Shown: in pieces, positions 53,130-62,564 of the stretch | How positions within the stretch are numbered: the first letter of the stretch is position 1 | Layout: every line of letters begins with the position of its first letter | Source: Negativibacillus massiliensis | GTDB lineage: Bacteria > Bacillota > Clostridia > Oscillospirales > Ruminococcaceae | Direction of reading: 5' to 3' | NCBI RefSeq assembly: GCF_900148495.1 | Contig: NZ_FTRU01000007.1 | Coordinates: forward strand, 496,001-560,000 | DNA: 64,000 nucleotides | The notes under the pieces: model-generated | Database searches by the model: none | What the model was told of the DNA's origin: nothing | The model's input: only the letters and a program-made list of their open reading frames with translations | Position numbers and translations under genes: made by a program

Positions 53130-53657
53130 TTAGAGATAGGTCATGATCTCTTCCAGCTCTTTGCGGCGTTTTGGACGAAGCTGCTCGGTTGCAGCATAGC
53201 CAACCGCAATCACCAGACGAACTCTCTTTGGTTCGGTGATGCCCAGAACCTTTAACAGTGCTTCCGGATCGAATGCACCCATGATGCAGGTGGATAATCC
53301 CTGCTGAGTAGCGGCATAGCACAGGTGTGCAATAGCGATGCCGATATCGATCGAAGCATATTTCTGGTCAGGTTCGCTGCGTCCGATCAGCATGGCATCC
53401 TCTTCACAAACCACGATGAAGGATGGACATTTTTCGGTAAATTTATTGAGTCCTCTGATCTGCATGCATGGAGCAGCAGCTTTGCTCAGCTCAGGATCGT
53501 TGATAACAATAAAGCTCCATGGCTGCGAGTTGCAGGCAGAAGGGGCAAGCTGTGCTGCCTTGATGCAGTTGATGAGCTGTTCTTTGGTTGGACGCTTGTC
53601 CGGATCATAATTGCGGCAGCTCTCCCGCTGATTTACCAATTGGAAAAAGTCAGACAT
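53130..53657 (-). CDS. Nitroreductase family protein, 175 residues
   Basis: MSDFFQLVNQRESCRNYDPD is the usual FMN-site start. SACNSQPWSFIVIND and IAIAHLCYAATQQGLSTCIM are typical family segments, and the protein ends with LRPKRRKELEEI. It has the minimal fold with no C-terminal extension, unlike the protein at 46722. ATG at 53657 after AAAGGAG. Substrate unknown. Confidence 0.92.
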   Translation of the reverse strand: MSDFFQLVNQRESCRNYDPDKRPTKEQLINCIKAAQLAPSACNSQPWSFIVINDPELSKAAAPCMQIRGLNKFTEKCPSFIVVCEEDAMLIGRSEPDQKYASIDIGIAIAHLCYAATQQGLSTCIMGAFDPEALLKVLGITEPKRVRLVIAVGYAATEQLRPKRRKELEEIMTYL

Positions 53658-53751
53658 AGTAAAACTCCTTTCAAATTTTCTTTAACCACATTTTAGCAAA
53701 ACAAAACAGGAAAATCAAATGGATATTTTGGATTGCAGAGCAGCGAAAGCC

Positions 53752-53780
53752 TTGTTTTCTTTTGTAAAATATGTTAGAAT
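53752..53780 (+). promoter_or_regulatory. Promoter of the lipoprotein gene at 53828
   Basis: -35 TTGTTT (53752-53757), 17-base spacer, -10 TAGAAT (53775-53780), 48 bases before the ATG. Confidence 0.6.
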
Positions 53781-53827
53781 TTACTTGCAACGATAAATGT
53801 AAAATTTGATAAGGAGGGAAAAAGAAG

Positions 53828-54523
53828 ATGAAAAAACGACTGATTTGTTTTTTGCTGATGGGAGCAGTTGTGCTTGGTTTGTGTTCCTGTCAAAATCAGC
53901 AAAAAGAGGAAATTGCACAGGTCGACCTGCTTGAGGAAAATGCGGAACAGACCGCTCAGGTACCACAACAGCCAGCAAGTCTGCCGGTTTTTGATGAAGA
54001 AAACGACCCGCAGGCGGTGGAGTATCTCAAAATGCAGTATCAGGTACAGGAGAACGAGGATATCGACTCGATTGTAAAGCGGATGTGGTATCTGGGAAAC
54101 TTTATCTACTTTGCAGATGAACAAACCTTTGCTGAGTCTGTTCCGCAGAAGGGAATGCAGAATGCCCCTGAGCACAGCCGGTATGTTGATTTTGAGAATC
54201 TGACCGCCCATCTTTACACCGAAAAGGGAAAGGAACAGCTGCTGAGTGCGATGGTCGGCGGAGGAAAATACATCGAGCAGCAGGACGGGGAATATTATCA
54301 TCTGGGTGCATGGAGGACAGAACCGCCCTATCATCTCTGGATGAGCGGATACCAGACAGTCAAATCTTCGGAAGGTCAGATTAAAGTACAGGTCGACTAT
54401 CAGGAAAAAGACCTGCAGAACAACGTCACAAGCGAAGGCAGTGTCATGATGACGCTGGTAAATCACGATGGTATCTGGCTGATCGATGACTATCAGTCCC
54501 CAACGGCATGTTATCCGGAATAA
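53828..54523 (+). CDS. Lipoprotein, possibly IseA-like
   Basis: 231 residues. The lipoprotein signal peptide ends in LGLCSC (acceptor Cys about 22). A Gln/Glu linker precedes a domain at about 55-231 with NLTAHLYTEKGKEQLLSAM and a C-terminal beta-rich part (VMMTLVNHDGIWLIDDYQSP). The pattern resembles IseA-type DL-endopeptidase inhibitors or similar single-domain lipoproteins, but the match is weak. ATG after AAGGAGGG. Confidence 0.6.
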   Translation: MKKRLICFLLMGAVVLGLCSCQNQQKEEIAQVDLLEENAEQTAQVPQQPASLPVFDEENDPQAVEYLKMQYQVQENEDIDSIVKRMWYLGNFIYFADEQTFAESVPQKGMQNAPEHSRYVDFENLTAHLYTEKGKEQLLSAMVGGGKYIEQQDGEYYHLGAWRTEPPYHLWMSGYQTVKSSEGQIKVQVDYQEKDLQNNVTSEGSVMMTLVNHDGIWLIDDYQSPTACYPE

Positions 54524-54528
54524 GATAA

Positions 54529-54571
54529 ACAAACCTGCAGAAGTATTTTCTCCTGCAGGTTGTTTTGTTTT
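54529..54571. terminator. Bidirectional terminator, lipoprotein/GNAT genes
   Basis: AACCTGCAG and CTGCAGGTT arms with a 12-base loop, T-rich on the plus side (TGTTTTGTTTT) and on the minus side (TGTTTATC). Confidence 0.75.
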
Positions 54572-54576
54572 ACATG

Positions 54577-55110
54577 CTATTCCTTTTTCATGAGGTAGAA
54601 GTTAATCGAGTCGACAATCCCGTGAATCGGATGTTTTTCTGCCTTGTGGGAGACACCTTCCTGTTCAAATCCTAACTTGAGAAGCATCTGCTGGGAAATC
54701 TGGTTAAACGAACCAGCCGAAGCCGTGATCATCTCGATTCCGTTTGCAAAACAAAAATCGATCACAGCATTCACCGCTTCCGAAGCGTAACCTCGACGGC
54801 GGTAGTCCTTGTTCAGGACATAGCCAATCTCATAAGAAGGCACAGCGCGCTCATTGTCCATCAGATGGATCATGCCGATCGCTTTGCCGGGAGTTTTGTC
54901 GCTGTTTGCAAGGTGGATAACATAGCGTCCTTCCTGTGCAGCGAAGGTTTCCATCAACTTAGTATATTTTTCATCACGGGAAAACGGTTCATATCCGCCA
55001 TCATCATAGCAGGTGTCCCGGTCAGAAAGCATCGGGAACAGATCGTCTGCGTCCTGAATGGAAAACGGGCACAGGACAAGACGAGGTGTTGTAAGAGTGA
55101 TTAACTGCAT
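54577..55110 (-). CDS. GNAT family acetyltransferase (RimJ/RimL-like)
   Basis: 177 residues from ATG 55110 (MQLITLTTPRLVLCPFSIQD) after AGAGGGG. The GNAT fold has GYVLNKDYRRRGYASEAV, whose RRRGYA loop binds acetyl-CoA, and AGSFNQISQQMLLKLGF (Asn-x-x-S) typical of RimJ/RimL N-acetyltransferases. Acetyl acceptor unknown. In-frame sequence further upstream lacks a good start. Confidence 0.88.
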   Translation of the reverse strand: MQLITLTTPRLVLCPFSIQDADDLFPMLSDRDTCYDDGGYEPFSRDEKYTKLMETFAAQEGRYVIHLANSDKTPGKAIGMIHLMDNERAVPSYEIGYVLNKDYRRRGYASEAVNAVIDFCFANGIEMITASAGSFNQISQQMLLKLGFEQEGVSHKAEKHPIHGIVDSINFYLMKKE

Positions 55111-55233
55111 CAAAATCCCCTCTTTTCTGATAAGATAGTAGTTTTTGTTGGGAAATACGATTTCATGATAGCACATCTTTGTTGTTCGAACAAGAAAAGC
55201 GTCGGAATATCTGTTTTTTTTGCGTATTTTACG

Positions 55234-55262
55234 TTGACGTAGGGCTGATAGATTGATAAAAT
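55234..55262 (+). promoter_or_regulatory. Promoter of xpt
   Basis: -35 TTGACG (55234-55239), 17-base spacer, -10 TAAAAT (55257-55262). The leader of about 80 nt shows no purine riboswitch consensus. Confidence 0.65.
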
Positions 55263-55349
55263 GATAGGAAAGAACAAAGAGAACGGACGCTTGATGGATG
55301 GTCATAGAGCAGATGATCGCTTGAGGCGCAAAAAGAGGGAGTAAAAAGC

Positions 55350-55925
55350 ATGGAGATTTTGAAACAGCGAATCTTGAAGGATGGAAACGTAAAGGAAGGA
55401 AATGTTCTGAAGGTAGACAGTTTCCTCAATCATCAGATGGACATTCGCCTGCTGGACGAAATCGGAAAAGAATTCCGCAGACGTTTTGATGGGGAGGGCG
55501 TCAACAAGATTCTGACCATCGAGGCATCCGGAATTGGTATTGCAGTAGCGGTAGCACAGCATTTTGACTATGCACCGGTTGTTTTTGCAAAGAAGAGCAA
55601 ATCCAAAAATCTGGACGGGGAACTGTACACCTCCAAGGTAACCTCTTTTACCAGAGGAACCACCTTTGATGTCCAGGTTTCCAAGAAATATCTCAATCCA
55701 GGGGACCGCGTGCTGATCATTGACGATTTTCTGGCAAAAGGTCAGGCACTGATGGGACTGCTGGACATTGTGGCACAGTCGGGTGCAACCACTGTTGGCT
55801 GCGGCATCGTCATCGAGAAAGGTTTCCAGGAAGGCGGTCAGATGCTGCGTGAAAAGGGAATCCGTCTGGAATCGCTGGCTATCATCGACCACTTTGAGGA
55901 TGGCCATGTTGTGTTCCGCAATTAG
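55350..55925 (+). CDS. xpt: Xanthine phosphoribosyltransferase
   Basis: 191 residues, the usual length. The PRPP loop [20 protein letters not shown] is at about 127-146, with [20 protein letters not shown] and [16 protein letters not shown] characteristic of Xpt. It salvages xanthine to XMP. ATG at 55350 after AGAGGGAG. Confidence 0.94.
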   Translation: MEILKQRILKDGNVKEGNVLKVDSFLNHQMDIRLLDEIGKEFRRRFDGEGVNKILTIEASGIGIAVAVAQHFDYAPVVFAKKSKSKNLDGELYTSKVTSFTRGTTFDVQVSKKYLNPGDRVLIIDDFLAKGQALMGLLDIVAQSGATTVGCGIVIEKGFQEGGQMLREKGIRLESLAIIDHFEDGHVVFRN

Positions 55926-56024
55926 CAGGCTGAGCCTGCACCCAATTTCGCGCTTTGGTTTTGTGCGAAATTGTGGTTTCAGCACACGGCGATCGCTCGC
56001 GTTAGCACACTCGCTCATTGAAGC

Positions 56025-56450
56025 AAAAAAGTTTTTGATCGAACTTTTTTGAAAAAGTTCGTGGTGTTCAGAGGCAAAGCCTTTGGTCACTTGTCGCAAC
56101 GAGCGAAACACCCCAAACAATATAAAGAAATAAAAATGATAGAGACAGGATGTTTTTCTGTGGCTGCCGCACGGTAGTGCGTTGTCTGTGGAGCAGACAA
56201 TTTGAATATAATGAAACAGCAGAAAAACCTCCCACTGGGAGGTTTTTCTGGAAAGTGAATATCGTTTGTTTTTTTAGGGTGCTTTTCTCTTACAAAAGCA
56301 CCCTCTTTTGCAATCCAAAATCTGAATTGCAAAATTCACCCGCAAAGGCGCTTCCACGGCAAAGGCGTTGCGCACTCTGCGGAGTGCGCCTTAGGGCGCT
56401 GCCCTAAGAACCCGCGAGCTTTTTGTAAAAAGCTCGACCAAAAACTTTTT
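56025..56450. mobile_element. MITE-like non-coding element, copy 2
   Basis: About 426 bases between xpt and the phosphorylase gene. Left end AAAAAAGTTTTTGATCGAAC ... GTTCAGAGGCAAAGCC; the right end read in reverse gives AAAAAGTTTTTGGTCGAGC ... CTTAGGGCAGCGCCC. Central perfect hairpin AGAAAAACCTCCCA-C-TGGGAGGTTTTTCT (56221-56249). No coding region. The stretch 55926-56024 just before it has two short hairpins and nothing else. Confidence 0.6.
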
Positions 56451-56490
56451 GACCGGTTTCGTCGCAAAAAAAGCAAGGAGGACAGCAGAT

Positions 56491-57810
56491 ATGAGGATGT
56501 ATGACTTGATTGAAAAGAAAAAACTGGGAAAGGCACTCACTCAACAGGAGATTGACTGGATGGTGCAGGGCTATACACAGGGAGCAATTCCGGATTATCA
56601 GATGTCTGCATTTTTGATGGCGGTTTGCTTTCAGGGAATGAACATCGAAGAAACGACGGCAATGACCCTTTCCATGGCGCATTCCGGTCAGATGTCCGAC
56701 CTGTCCGGCATCCAGGGGGTCAAGGTGGATAAACATTCGACCGGAGGAGTGGGGGATAAAACTACCCTGATTGCAGCACCAATGGCGGCAGCCTGCGGTA
56801 TTCCGGTCGCCAAAATGTCCGGTCGGGGACTGGGATTCACCGGAGGTACGGTGGATAAGCTGGAGTCCATTCCGGGTTATCGCACCACCCTACCCAAAGA
56901 AGAATTTTTTGAAATTGTCAACACAATCGGCATTTCGCTCATCGGTCAGAGCGGGGAGCTTGCCGTAGCAGATAAAAAGATCTATGCATTGCGGGATGTA
57001 ACCGCGACAGTAGACAGCCTGCCGCTGATTGCATCGAGCATTATGAGCAAGAAGATCGCTGCCGGAGCGGACGCAATCCTGCTGGATGTCAAAACTGGAA
57101 GCGGGGCCTTTATGAAGACCAGAGAGGACTCGATTGCGCTGGCGCAGACGATGGTCGGCATCGGGGAACAGGCAGGCCGCAGGACAGCAGCGCTCATCAC
57201 CGATATGGATACGCCGCTTGGAAACACCGCAGGAAATGCGCTGGAAGTGATCGAGGCGCTGGATACCCTGAAGGGAGAAGGTCCGAAAGATCTGACCGAG
57301 CTGTGCATCCATCTGGCAGGAAACATGCTGTATCTTGCAGGAAAAGGAACGCTGGAAGAGTGTCTTGAAAAGGCAGAGCAGTCTATTCGGGACGGCAGTG
57401 CTTACCAGAAGTTTTATCAGATGGTGCAGCGTCAGGGCGGAGATGTTTCTTATCTTGAGGATACCCATAAATTTACGATTGCACCGACTTATCCGGTACT
57501 GGCACCGAAGGATGGATTTATCGCCGCGATGCAGACCGAGGAGATCGGAGCAGTGGCAGGAATGCTCGGTGCAGGACGGGAGAAAAAGGGGGATGCAGTC
57601 GACTTCTCGGCAGGTATCCGCTTTGTCAAAAAGACCGGCGATTTTGTGCATGAAGGAGAGCCTGTTGCATGGCTTTATACCAATCGGGAAAATAGCGTAA
57701 CCGAATCGACCAGACGTTACCTTAGCGCCCTGACCATCAGCGACAAAGCACCGGAAAAAGTGCCGCTCATTCAGGGAAGAGTGAGCGCAAAGGGTACAGA
57801 GGTTTATTAG
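56491..57810 (+). CDS. pdp: Pyrimidine-nucleoside phosphorylase
   Basis: 439 residues from ATG 56491 (MRMYDLIEKKKLGKALTQQE) after AAGGAGG. The family signature MSGRGLGFTGGTVDKLESIP and phosphate site VDKHSTGGVGDKTTLI are intact, as is the KTGSGAFMK segment. It splits uridine/thymidine/deoxyuridine with phosphate to base and (deoxy)ribose-1-phosphate. It is bracketed by two MITE-like elements. deoA would be the name for a thymidine-specific enzyme. Confidence 0.94.
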   Translation: MRMYDLIEKKKLGKALTQQEIDWMVQGYTQGAIPDYQMSAFLMAVCFQGMNIEETTAMTLSMAHSGQMSDLSGIQGVKVDKHSTGGVGDKTTLIAAPMAAACGIPVAKMSGRGLGFTGGTVDKLESIPGYRTTLPKEEFFEIVNTIGISLIGQSGELAVADKKIYALRDVTATVDSLPLIASSIMSKKIAAGADAILLDVKTGSGAFMKTREDSIALAQTMVGIGEQAGRRTAALITDMDTPLGNTAGNALEVIEALDTLKGEGPKDLTELCIHLAGNMLYLAGKGTLEECLEKAEQSIRDGSAYQKFYQMVQRQGGDVSYLEDTHKFTIAPTYPVLAPKDGFIAAMQTEEIGAVAGMLGAGREKKGDAVDFSAGIRFVKKTGDFVHEGEPVAWLYTNRENSVTESTRRYLSALTISDKAPEKVPLIQGRVSAKGTEVY

Positions 57811-57820
57811 AAAGAAAAAC

Positions 57821-58383
57821 AAAAGTTTTTGGTTGAGCTTTTTTCAAAAAGCTCGCGGTGTCCAGAGGCAAAGCCTTTGGTCGCACTCCGCAGAGTGCGA
57901 AAACTCGAGTTGAACTTGTTCAACTCTCATCGTCAGGCGTATTTTTGAAAGCTCGAAAACTTTTTACAAGAAAAAAAGTTTTCGAAAACTGATTGCTTGC
58001 AGAGTATGACCCCGAAAAGTTCCCAGTGGGAAGTTTTCGGCAGTAGAAACACTTGCTTTACAAATACAGATGATTGAACTACAATTTTTATCAATCTGTT
58101 TTTATGCTGTCTGTGCTGGATTTGCCAGTCATAGATAAACAGATTTTTATAGAAAATCAATTCGAATACAGGTTTCAGGCGTCAAAAATCATCCACCGGA
58201 TAATTTTTGAGATTAGTCTGTACACACAATCGGTTCTTGAAAACTTTTTCACTTGCAAAAAGTTTTCAAACTTTCAAAAATGCGCTTTCACGATAAGGCG
58301 TTTCGCTCGTTGCGACAAGCGACCAAGGGCTTTGCCCTTTGGAAACCCACAATTTTTTGAAAAAAATTGAGTAAAACTTTTTT
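57821..58383. mobile_element. MITE-like non-coding element, copy 3
   Basis: 563 bases starting 10 bases after the pdp stop. The ends are long imperfect inverted repeats: left AAAAGTTTTTGGTTGAGC ... GTCCAGAGGCAAAGCC...TTGGTCGC; right end reversed AAAAGTTTTACTCAATTT ... TTCCAAAGGGCAAAGCC...TTGGTCGC. The interior palindrome CCGAAAAGTTCCCA-G-TGGGAAGTTTTCGG (58012-58040) and its flanks match copy 1 over about 75 bases. It fills the 624-base gap; no gene supported. Confidence 0.65.
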
Positions 58384-58399
58384 CATTATCTCCACACAA

Positions 58400-58429
58400 A
58401 GAAAAAGGACTCCAAACGGAGTCCTTTTG
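58400..58429 (-). terminator. Terminator of the CofE-like gene
   Basis: Minus strand: AAAAGGACTCC-GTTT-GGAGTCCTTTT, then TCTTTG. Confidence 0.85.
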
Positions 58430-58434
58430 TTTTG

Positions 58435-59142
58435 CTATTTTACAACGCGGATGATGCCGATTGGGGTCTGTTCGAGGGACTGACCAAGCGGGTTGTCCTT
58501 TAAGATTTTGACCAGCAGGTCGCGGTCCATCGAGCTGTGGGAGATACCAAGGATCTGACCTTCCAGGTCGTTGATGTCGGTGATTGCAACCTTGATGCCG
58601 CCCAGACGCTGGGACATCTTCTGTGCGGTTTCATCCGGTTCTGCTGGGCCCAGTACAACATAGTGGTTGTATGGAGGCAGGGTGTAATCACATGGTCCGT
58701 CGATAGAACGAGCTTTGTAACCTGCGATCTTGTAGAACCAGCCGCGTTTGTGGAACAACTTGCCGACTGCGGATACAGCAGCAGCAAACAGGATACGAGG
58801 AGTGCCGCATTCCTGCAAAGCCATCTCCATGGTTTCTGGGATACCCAGACCGATGCCGTATGGGGTTTTGAGTACGAATTTGCACAGGAATTTTGCCAGC
58901 GGACGTGGATGAATGTCCTTCATCGGGATTGCACGGCGCTGGGTGCAGGCAACTGCCTTTTCGGTCATGAATACGATGTCGTCCGGTTTTGCATATGGTT
59001 TTGCATATTTTTCGATGACGTCACATACATCATCTTTATCGGTGATAACGTGGGTGCGGATCGCAAGACGCTGATATTTGACACCGTCTACCTCGATGAT
59101 CTCGTTTTTCCCTTCGTTTACGATATAGCTTTCTTCGCTCAT
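58435..59142 (-). CDS. CofE-like (coenzyme F420-0:L-glutamate ligase family) protein
   Basis: 235 residues. KPDDIVFMTEKAVACTQRRA and the DGPCDYTLPPYNHYVVLGPA region fit the CofE/FbiB ligase family, which adds glutamate to F420 precursors. No other F420 gene is nearby and clostridia of this kind are not known F420 makers, so a related amino-acid ligase reaction is plausible. ATG at 59142 after GAAAGGACTG. Single gene. Confidence 0.82.
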   Translation of the reverse strand: MSEESYIVNEGKNEIIEVDGVKYQRLAIRTHVITDKDDVCDVIEKYAKPYAKPDDIVFMTEKAVACTQRRAIPMKDIHPRPLAKFLCKFVLKTPYGIGLGIPETMEMALQECGTPRILFAAAVSAVGKLFHKRGWFYKIAGYKARSIDGPCDYTLPPYNHYVVLGPAEPDETAQKMSQRLGGIKVAITDINDLEGQILGISHSSMDRDLLVKILKDNPLGQSLEQTPIGIIRVVK

Positions 59143-59437
59143 GTTTTACAGTCCTTTCAAGGTTTGGAAAATCACAGATTGTCCAAATAAAGATACCTTT
59201 ATTTTACCCCAAATATTCTGTAAACTCAATATCAGCGCTATTATTTTGTCAATACTTTGTAAAGAGCGGCAATTTCGTCGGCTGTAAAGTGCTTTTTCTT
59301 AGGAATTTGTGCTTTGATTTTTTAGAAAAAGTAACTTTAAAATTTTGTATGACAGATGAAAGAAGTATCTTTTAATCGGCAAGGTTCTGTTATATAATAA
59401 AAAAGAATCCAAAATGCTCTGTGAGAGGAATCGAAAA

Positions 59438-60856
59438 ATGGTTTTTTCCAATTTGTTTTTTATCTATCTTTTTTTACCGCTTAATTTGATTTTATATTAT
59501 GCCGTTCCAAACAAAACCTGGAAAAATGTGGTTTTGCTTCTTTTTTCGCTCTTTTTCTATTCCTGGGGCGAACCAGTCTGGGTGTTTTTGCTGATGCTGA
59601 CCGCTTTCCTGGACTACACCTGGGCAAAATGTATCGAATATTTTAACCTGACCGGACAGCAGCGCCGCAAAAAGATAGCGCTGATTGCGTCTCTGGTGTT
59701 TGACCTTGGTATGCTGGGTGTCTTTAAGTACAGCGGATTTGTGGTGGAAAACATAAACCTTCTGACCGGACTTTCTCTGCCAGTGCCGCAGATTGCTTTG
59801 CCGATCGGTATTTCCTTTTACACCTTCCAGACTATCAGCTATGTGCTGGATGTCTACCGCGGACAGGTTGCAGCACAAAAGCGATACTATAAATATCTGA
59901 TGTATCTTTCCAGCTATCACCAGCTGGTAGCAGGACCGATCGTACGATACAGTGATGTCGCTGCTGAAATCGAGAACCGCACCGTATCTGCACAGGATTT
60001 CAGCGAGGGTATCACACGCTTCTGTCTGGGACTGACCAAAAAGGTAGTGGTCGCCAATGTGGCAGGCTCTCTGGCGGGAAACTATCTGGACGCAGACCTT
60101 GCATCCCTGTCGGTAGCAGGGGCATGGTTTGGTGTGCTGCTGTACACCTTGCAGATTTACTATGATTTTTCTGCTTACTCGGATATGGCAATCGGTCTGG
60201 GACGAATGTTCGGCTTCCACTATCATCAGAACTTTAACTATCCGTATATTGCAAAATCAGTTACCGAATTTTGGCGTAGATGGCATATTTCCCTGAGCAG
60301 CTTCTTCCGCGATTATGTCTATATTCCGTTGGGCGGAAAATATCGCCATCAGATTTTTAATATCTGCGTGGTATGGTTCTTGACCGGACTGTGGCATGGG
60401 GCAAGCTGGAACTTTATTTTGTGGGGTGTCTTTTATGGGGCACTGCTGATTGTGGAGAAGCTGGGACTGTTAAAGGTGCTGGAAAAAATCCCGTCTGTCT
60501 TTTCCCACCTTTATCTGCTGTTCCTGACCTTGATCGGCTGGACTATTTTCTATACCACAGATTTAGGAAAGCTGGGCGGATATTTTGGAGTGATGTTCGG
60601 ACTCTCGGGCAATGCGCTTTCTGACCCTCAGCTTTCCATTACCTTTATGAACAATCTGTTCTGGCTGATTGCGGCAGTGCTGTTCTGTATGCCGATCACT
60701 CAGCTTGTAAAGCGCTGGGCGCAGGCACAGCGGTCCGAAGGAGTACGTGCCGGAATCTCGATTGTCAATGCTATTATGAATGTTATGCTCCTGTTTGTCT
60801 GCACTGCTATGCTGGTGGGAGACAGCTATAATCCATTTTTATATTTCCGCTTTTAG
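59438..60856 (+). CDS. MBOAT family O-acyltransferase (AlgI/DltB-like)
   Basis: 472 residues from ATG 59438 with about eleven membrane segments. The MBOAT core has YHQLVAGPIVRYSDV and the catalytic His in WFLTGLWHGASWNFI. YDFSAYSDMAIGLGRMFGFH and TEFWRRWHISLSSFFRDYVY are AlgI-family signatures. It moves acyl groups across the membrane for O-acetylation of a surface polymer, working with the DHHW protein encoded 45 bases downstream. A TATAAT at 59393 may be the -10 of its promoter. Confidence 0.93.
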   Translation: MVFSNLFFIYLFLPLNLILYYAVPNKTWKNVVLLLFSLFFYSWGEPVWVFLLMLTAFLDYTWAKCIEYFNLTGQQRRKKIALIASLVFDLGMLGVFKYSGFVVENINLLTGLSLPVPQIALPIGISFYTFQTISYVLDVYRGQVAAQKRYYKYLMYLSSYHQLVAGPIVRYSDVAAEIENRTVSAQDFSEGITRFCLGLTKKVVVANVAGSLAGNYLDADLASLSVAGAWFGVLLYTLQIYYDFSAYSDMAIGLGRMFGFHYHQNFNYPYIAKSVTEFWRRWHISLSSFFRDYVYIPLGGKYRHQIFNICVVWFLTGLWHGASWNFILWGVFYGALLIVEKLGLLKVLEKIPSVFSHLYLLFLTLIGWTIFYTTDLGKLGGYFGVMFGLSGNALSDPQLSITFMNNLFWLIAAVLFCMPITQLVKRWAQAQRSEGVRAGISIVNAIMNVMLLFVCTAMLVGDSYNPFLYFRF

Positions 60857-60901
60857 TCGGATGGTGAAACAGGAACCTGTGAGCAGAAGGGAGAAAGATT
60901 C

Positions 60902-62536
60902 GTGGAACCAACAAAAAAGCGAACAGGAAAGGCAGATTATCTGCCTTTCATCAATATCTGCGTTGTAGTGCTTGCATTGGTTGTGGTGGGAGTGCTGGCA
61001 CTTGTGCTTCCAAAGCCCACCGTTTCCGAGATCGAAAAGAGGGAACTTGCAAAAAAGCCGCAGTGGACCTTGTCGTCCTGGTTTTCGGGAGCCTTTGCCA
61101 AAGATTATGATGCCTATTATGCCGATACTTTTCCGCAGAGGGAAAACTTTGTTTCGGTAGCGACCAAGCTCGAGCAGATGCGCGGACTACATCCGGATGA
61201 TGTCCGCATTCATCAGGCAAGCACGCCTCAGACCGGCATTGACCAGCAAAAGCCAGCTCAGCAGCCGCAGCAGCAGGAATCTCAGCAGCAGATCGATTAT
61301 GATTCTTATACCGACCCAAATGCACCGGGAAATGGCCTTAGCGGAAACGGCAGCGCGGGGGAACAGGTGGGAAGCATATTCTTGTATCAGAATATGGGAA
61401 TGCAGATTTTCGGCTCCAGCGAGACCTTATCCAAGCGCTATGCCGAGGTGATCAACTCCTATGCGGACAATCTGGAAGGGGTGCAGGTGTACAACCTGAT
61501 TGCACCGACCTCCATCGAGTTCTATCTACCGGAAAAATATCAGGGAATTTCCTCCAGTGAAAAGGAAAATATCGAATTTGTAAACCAGAATCTGTCCGAT
61601 AAGGTAAAACCGGTGGATGCTTACAGTGAAATAGAGAAACAAAAGGATGATTATATCTACTTCCGCACCGACCATCACTGGACGGTAAGAGGTGCTTATG
61701 CCGCATATATCGCTTTCTGCAAAACCGCTGGGCTGGAACCGGTACCGCTCGATGAGATGGAACGACACCAGATCGACGGCTTTGTCGGAACCTTCTATAA
61801 TCAGACACAGGACGCAAAACTTGCCGAGACACCGGATTTTGTGGAGTACTTTGTTCCACCAACCGAGACCGAAACTCTGCGATATGAGCGAGGAAAAGCA
61901 TTTGATCCGGTGGAGGGCAGCATCTTTGCAAGCTATGCAACCGGTGGACAGAACACCTACAGTGTTTTTCTGCATGGAGACTTTCCGCTGACCAAAATTA
62001 CAACCGACAACCATACCGGCAGAAAGATCATGCTGATTAAGGAATCGTTTGGAAACGCTTTTGCACCGTTTTTAGTTTCTCACTATGACGAGGTCTATAT
62101 TGTGGACCAGCGTTATTTTGAGCTTGGTGTGGAGGATTTTATCAAAGAAAACGGCATTACCGATCTGCTGATTTTAAACAATATTTTTGCGGTCAATACC
62201 TCATTGCGTATCGATGAGCTGGAAACGATTCGGGATCAGGAATATACCCCTTATGTTGCGCCGGTCGTTCCGCAGCCTGCACCATCACAAGAGCAGCAGG
62301 ATGCAGCACAACAGCAGGCTGTAACAAATGAAGAGGAATCCTCCGGACAAAATGCAGCTCAGGATGCATCGCAGTCAACGACACAAAATGCAGAGCAGCA
62401 GGTGGAGCAGGATGAAGAGAAAGGGTCTTCAGAGTCTTCGCAAAAACAGCAGTCGGACAAAGATTCCCAGTCGGATCAGGAAAAAACACAATCACAGGAA
62501 AAACCGCGCAAAGGATTGGGACATTTTGGCGGATAA
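60902..62536 (+). CDS. DHHW/AlgJ-AlgX-like O-acetyltransferase partner
   Basis: 544 residues, starting GTG 60902 after AGAAGGGAG. One N-terminal membrane helix (about 15-40) is followed by an extracellular SGNH-like domain with the diagnostic YFRTDHHWTVRGAY motif and a Ser in MLIKESFGNAFAPF. A Gln/Gly/Asn-rich insert (about 100-150) and an unusual Gln/Ser/Glu-rich, low-complexity C-terminal tail (about 455-535) are present. It probably transfers acetyl groups delivered by the MBOAT protein to a polysaccharide or wall polymer. Confidence 0.88.
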   Translation: MEPTKKRTGKADYLPFINICVVVLALVVVGVLALVLPKPTVSEIEKRELAKKPQWTLSSWFSGAFAKDYDAYYADTFPQRENFVSVATKLEQMRGLHPDDVRIHQASTPQTGIDQQKPAQQPQQQESQQQIDYDSYTDPNAPGNGLSGNGSAGEQVGSIFLYQNMGMQIFGSSETLSKRYAEVINSYADNLEGVQVYNLIAPTSIEFYLPEKYQGISSSEKENIEFVNQNLSDKVKPVDAYSEIEKQKDDYIYFRTDHHWTVRGAYAAYIAFCKTAGLEPVPLDEMERHQIDGFVGTFYNQTQDAKLAETPDFVEYFVPPTETETLRYERGKAFDPVEGSIFASYATGGQNTYSVFLHGDFPLTKITTDNHTGRKIMLIKESFGNAFAPFLVSHYDEVYIVDQRYFELGVEDFIKENGITDLLILNNIFAVNTSLRIDELETIRDQEYTPYVAPVVPQPAPSQEQQDAAQQQAVTNEEESSGQNAAQDASQSTTQNAEQQVEQDEEKGSSESSQKQQSDKDSQSDQEKTQSQEKPRKGLGHFGG

Positions 62537-62564
62537 AAGAATATAGGGAAAGGAGGGGCGAAAG

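Noticed and set aside
55263-55349. Purine riboswitch before xpt
   Set aside because: The leader is too short (about 80 nt) and lacks the conserved purine-aptamer core sequences, so regulation must differ.
58074-58370. 98-codon frame inside MITE-like copy 3
   Set aside because: Lies in a repeat element, lacks a binding site, and ends within the terminal inverted repeat.
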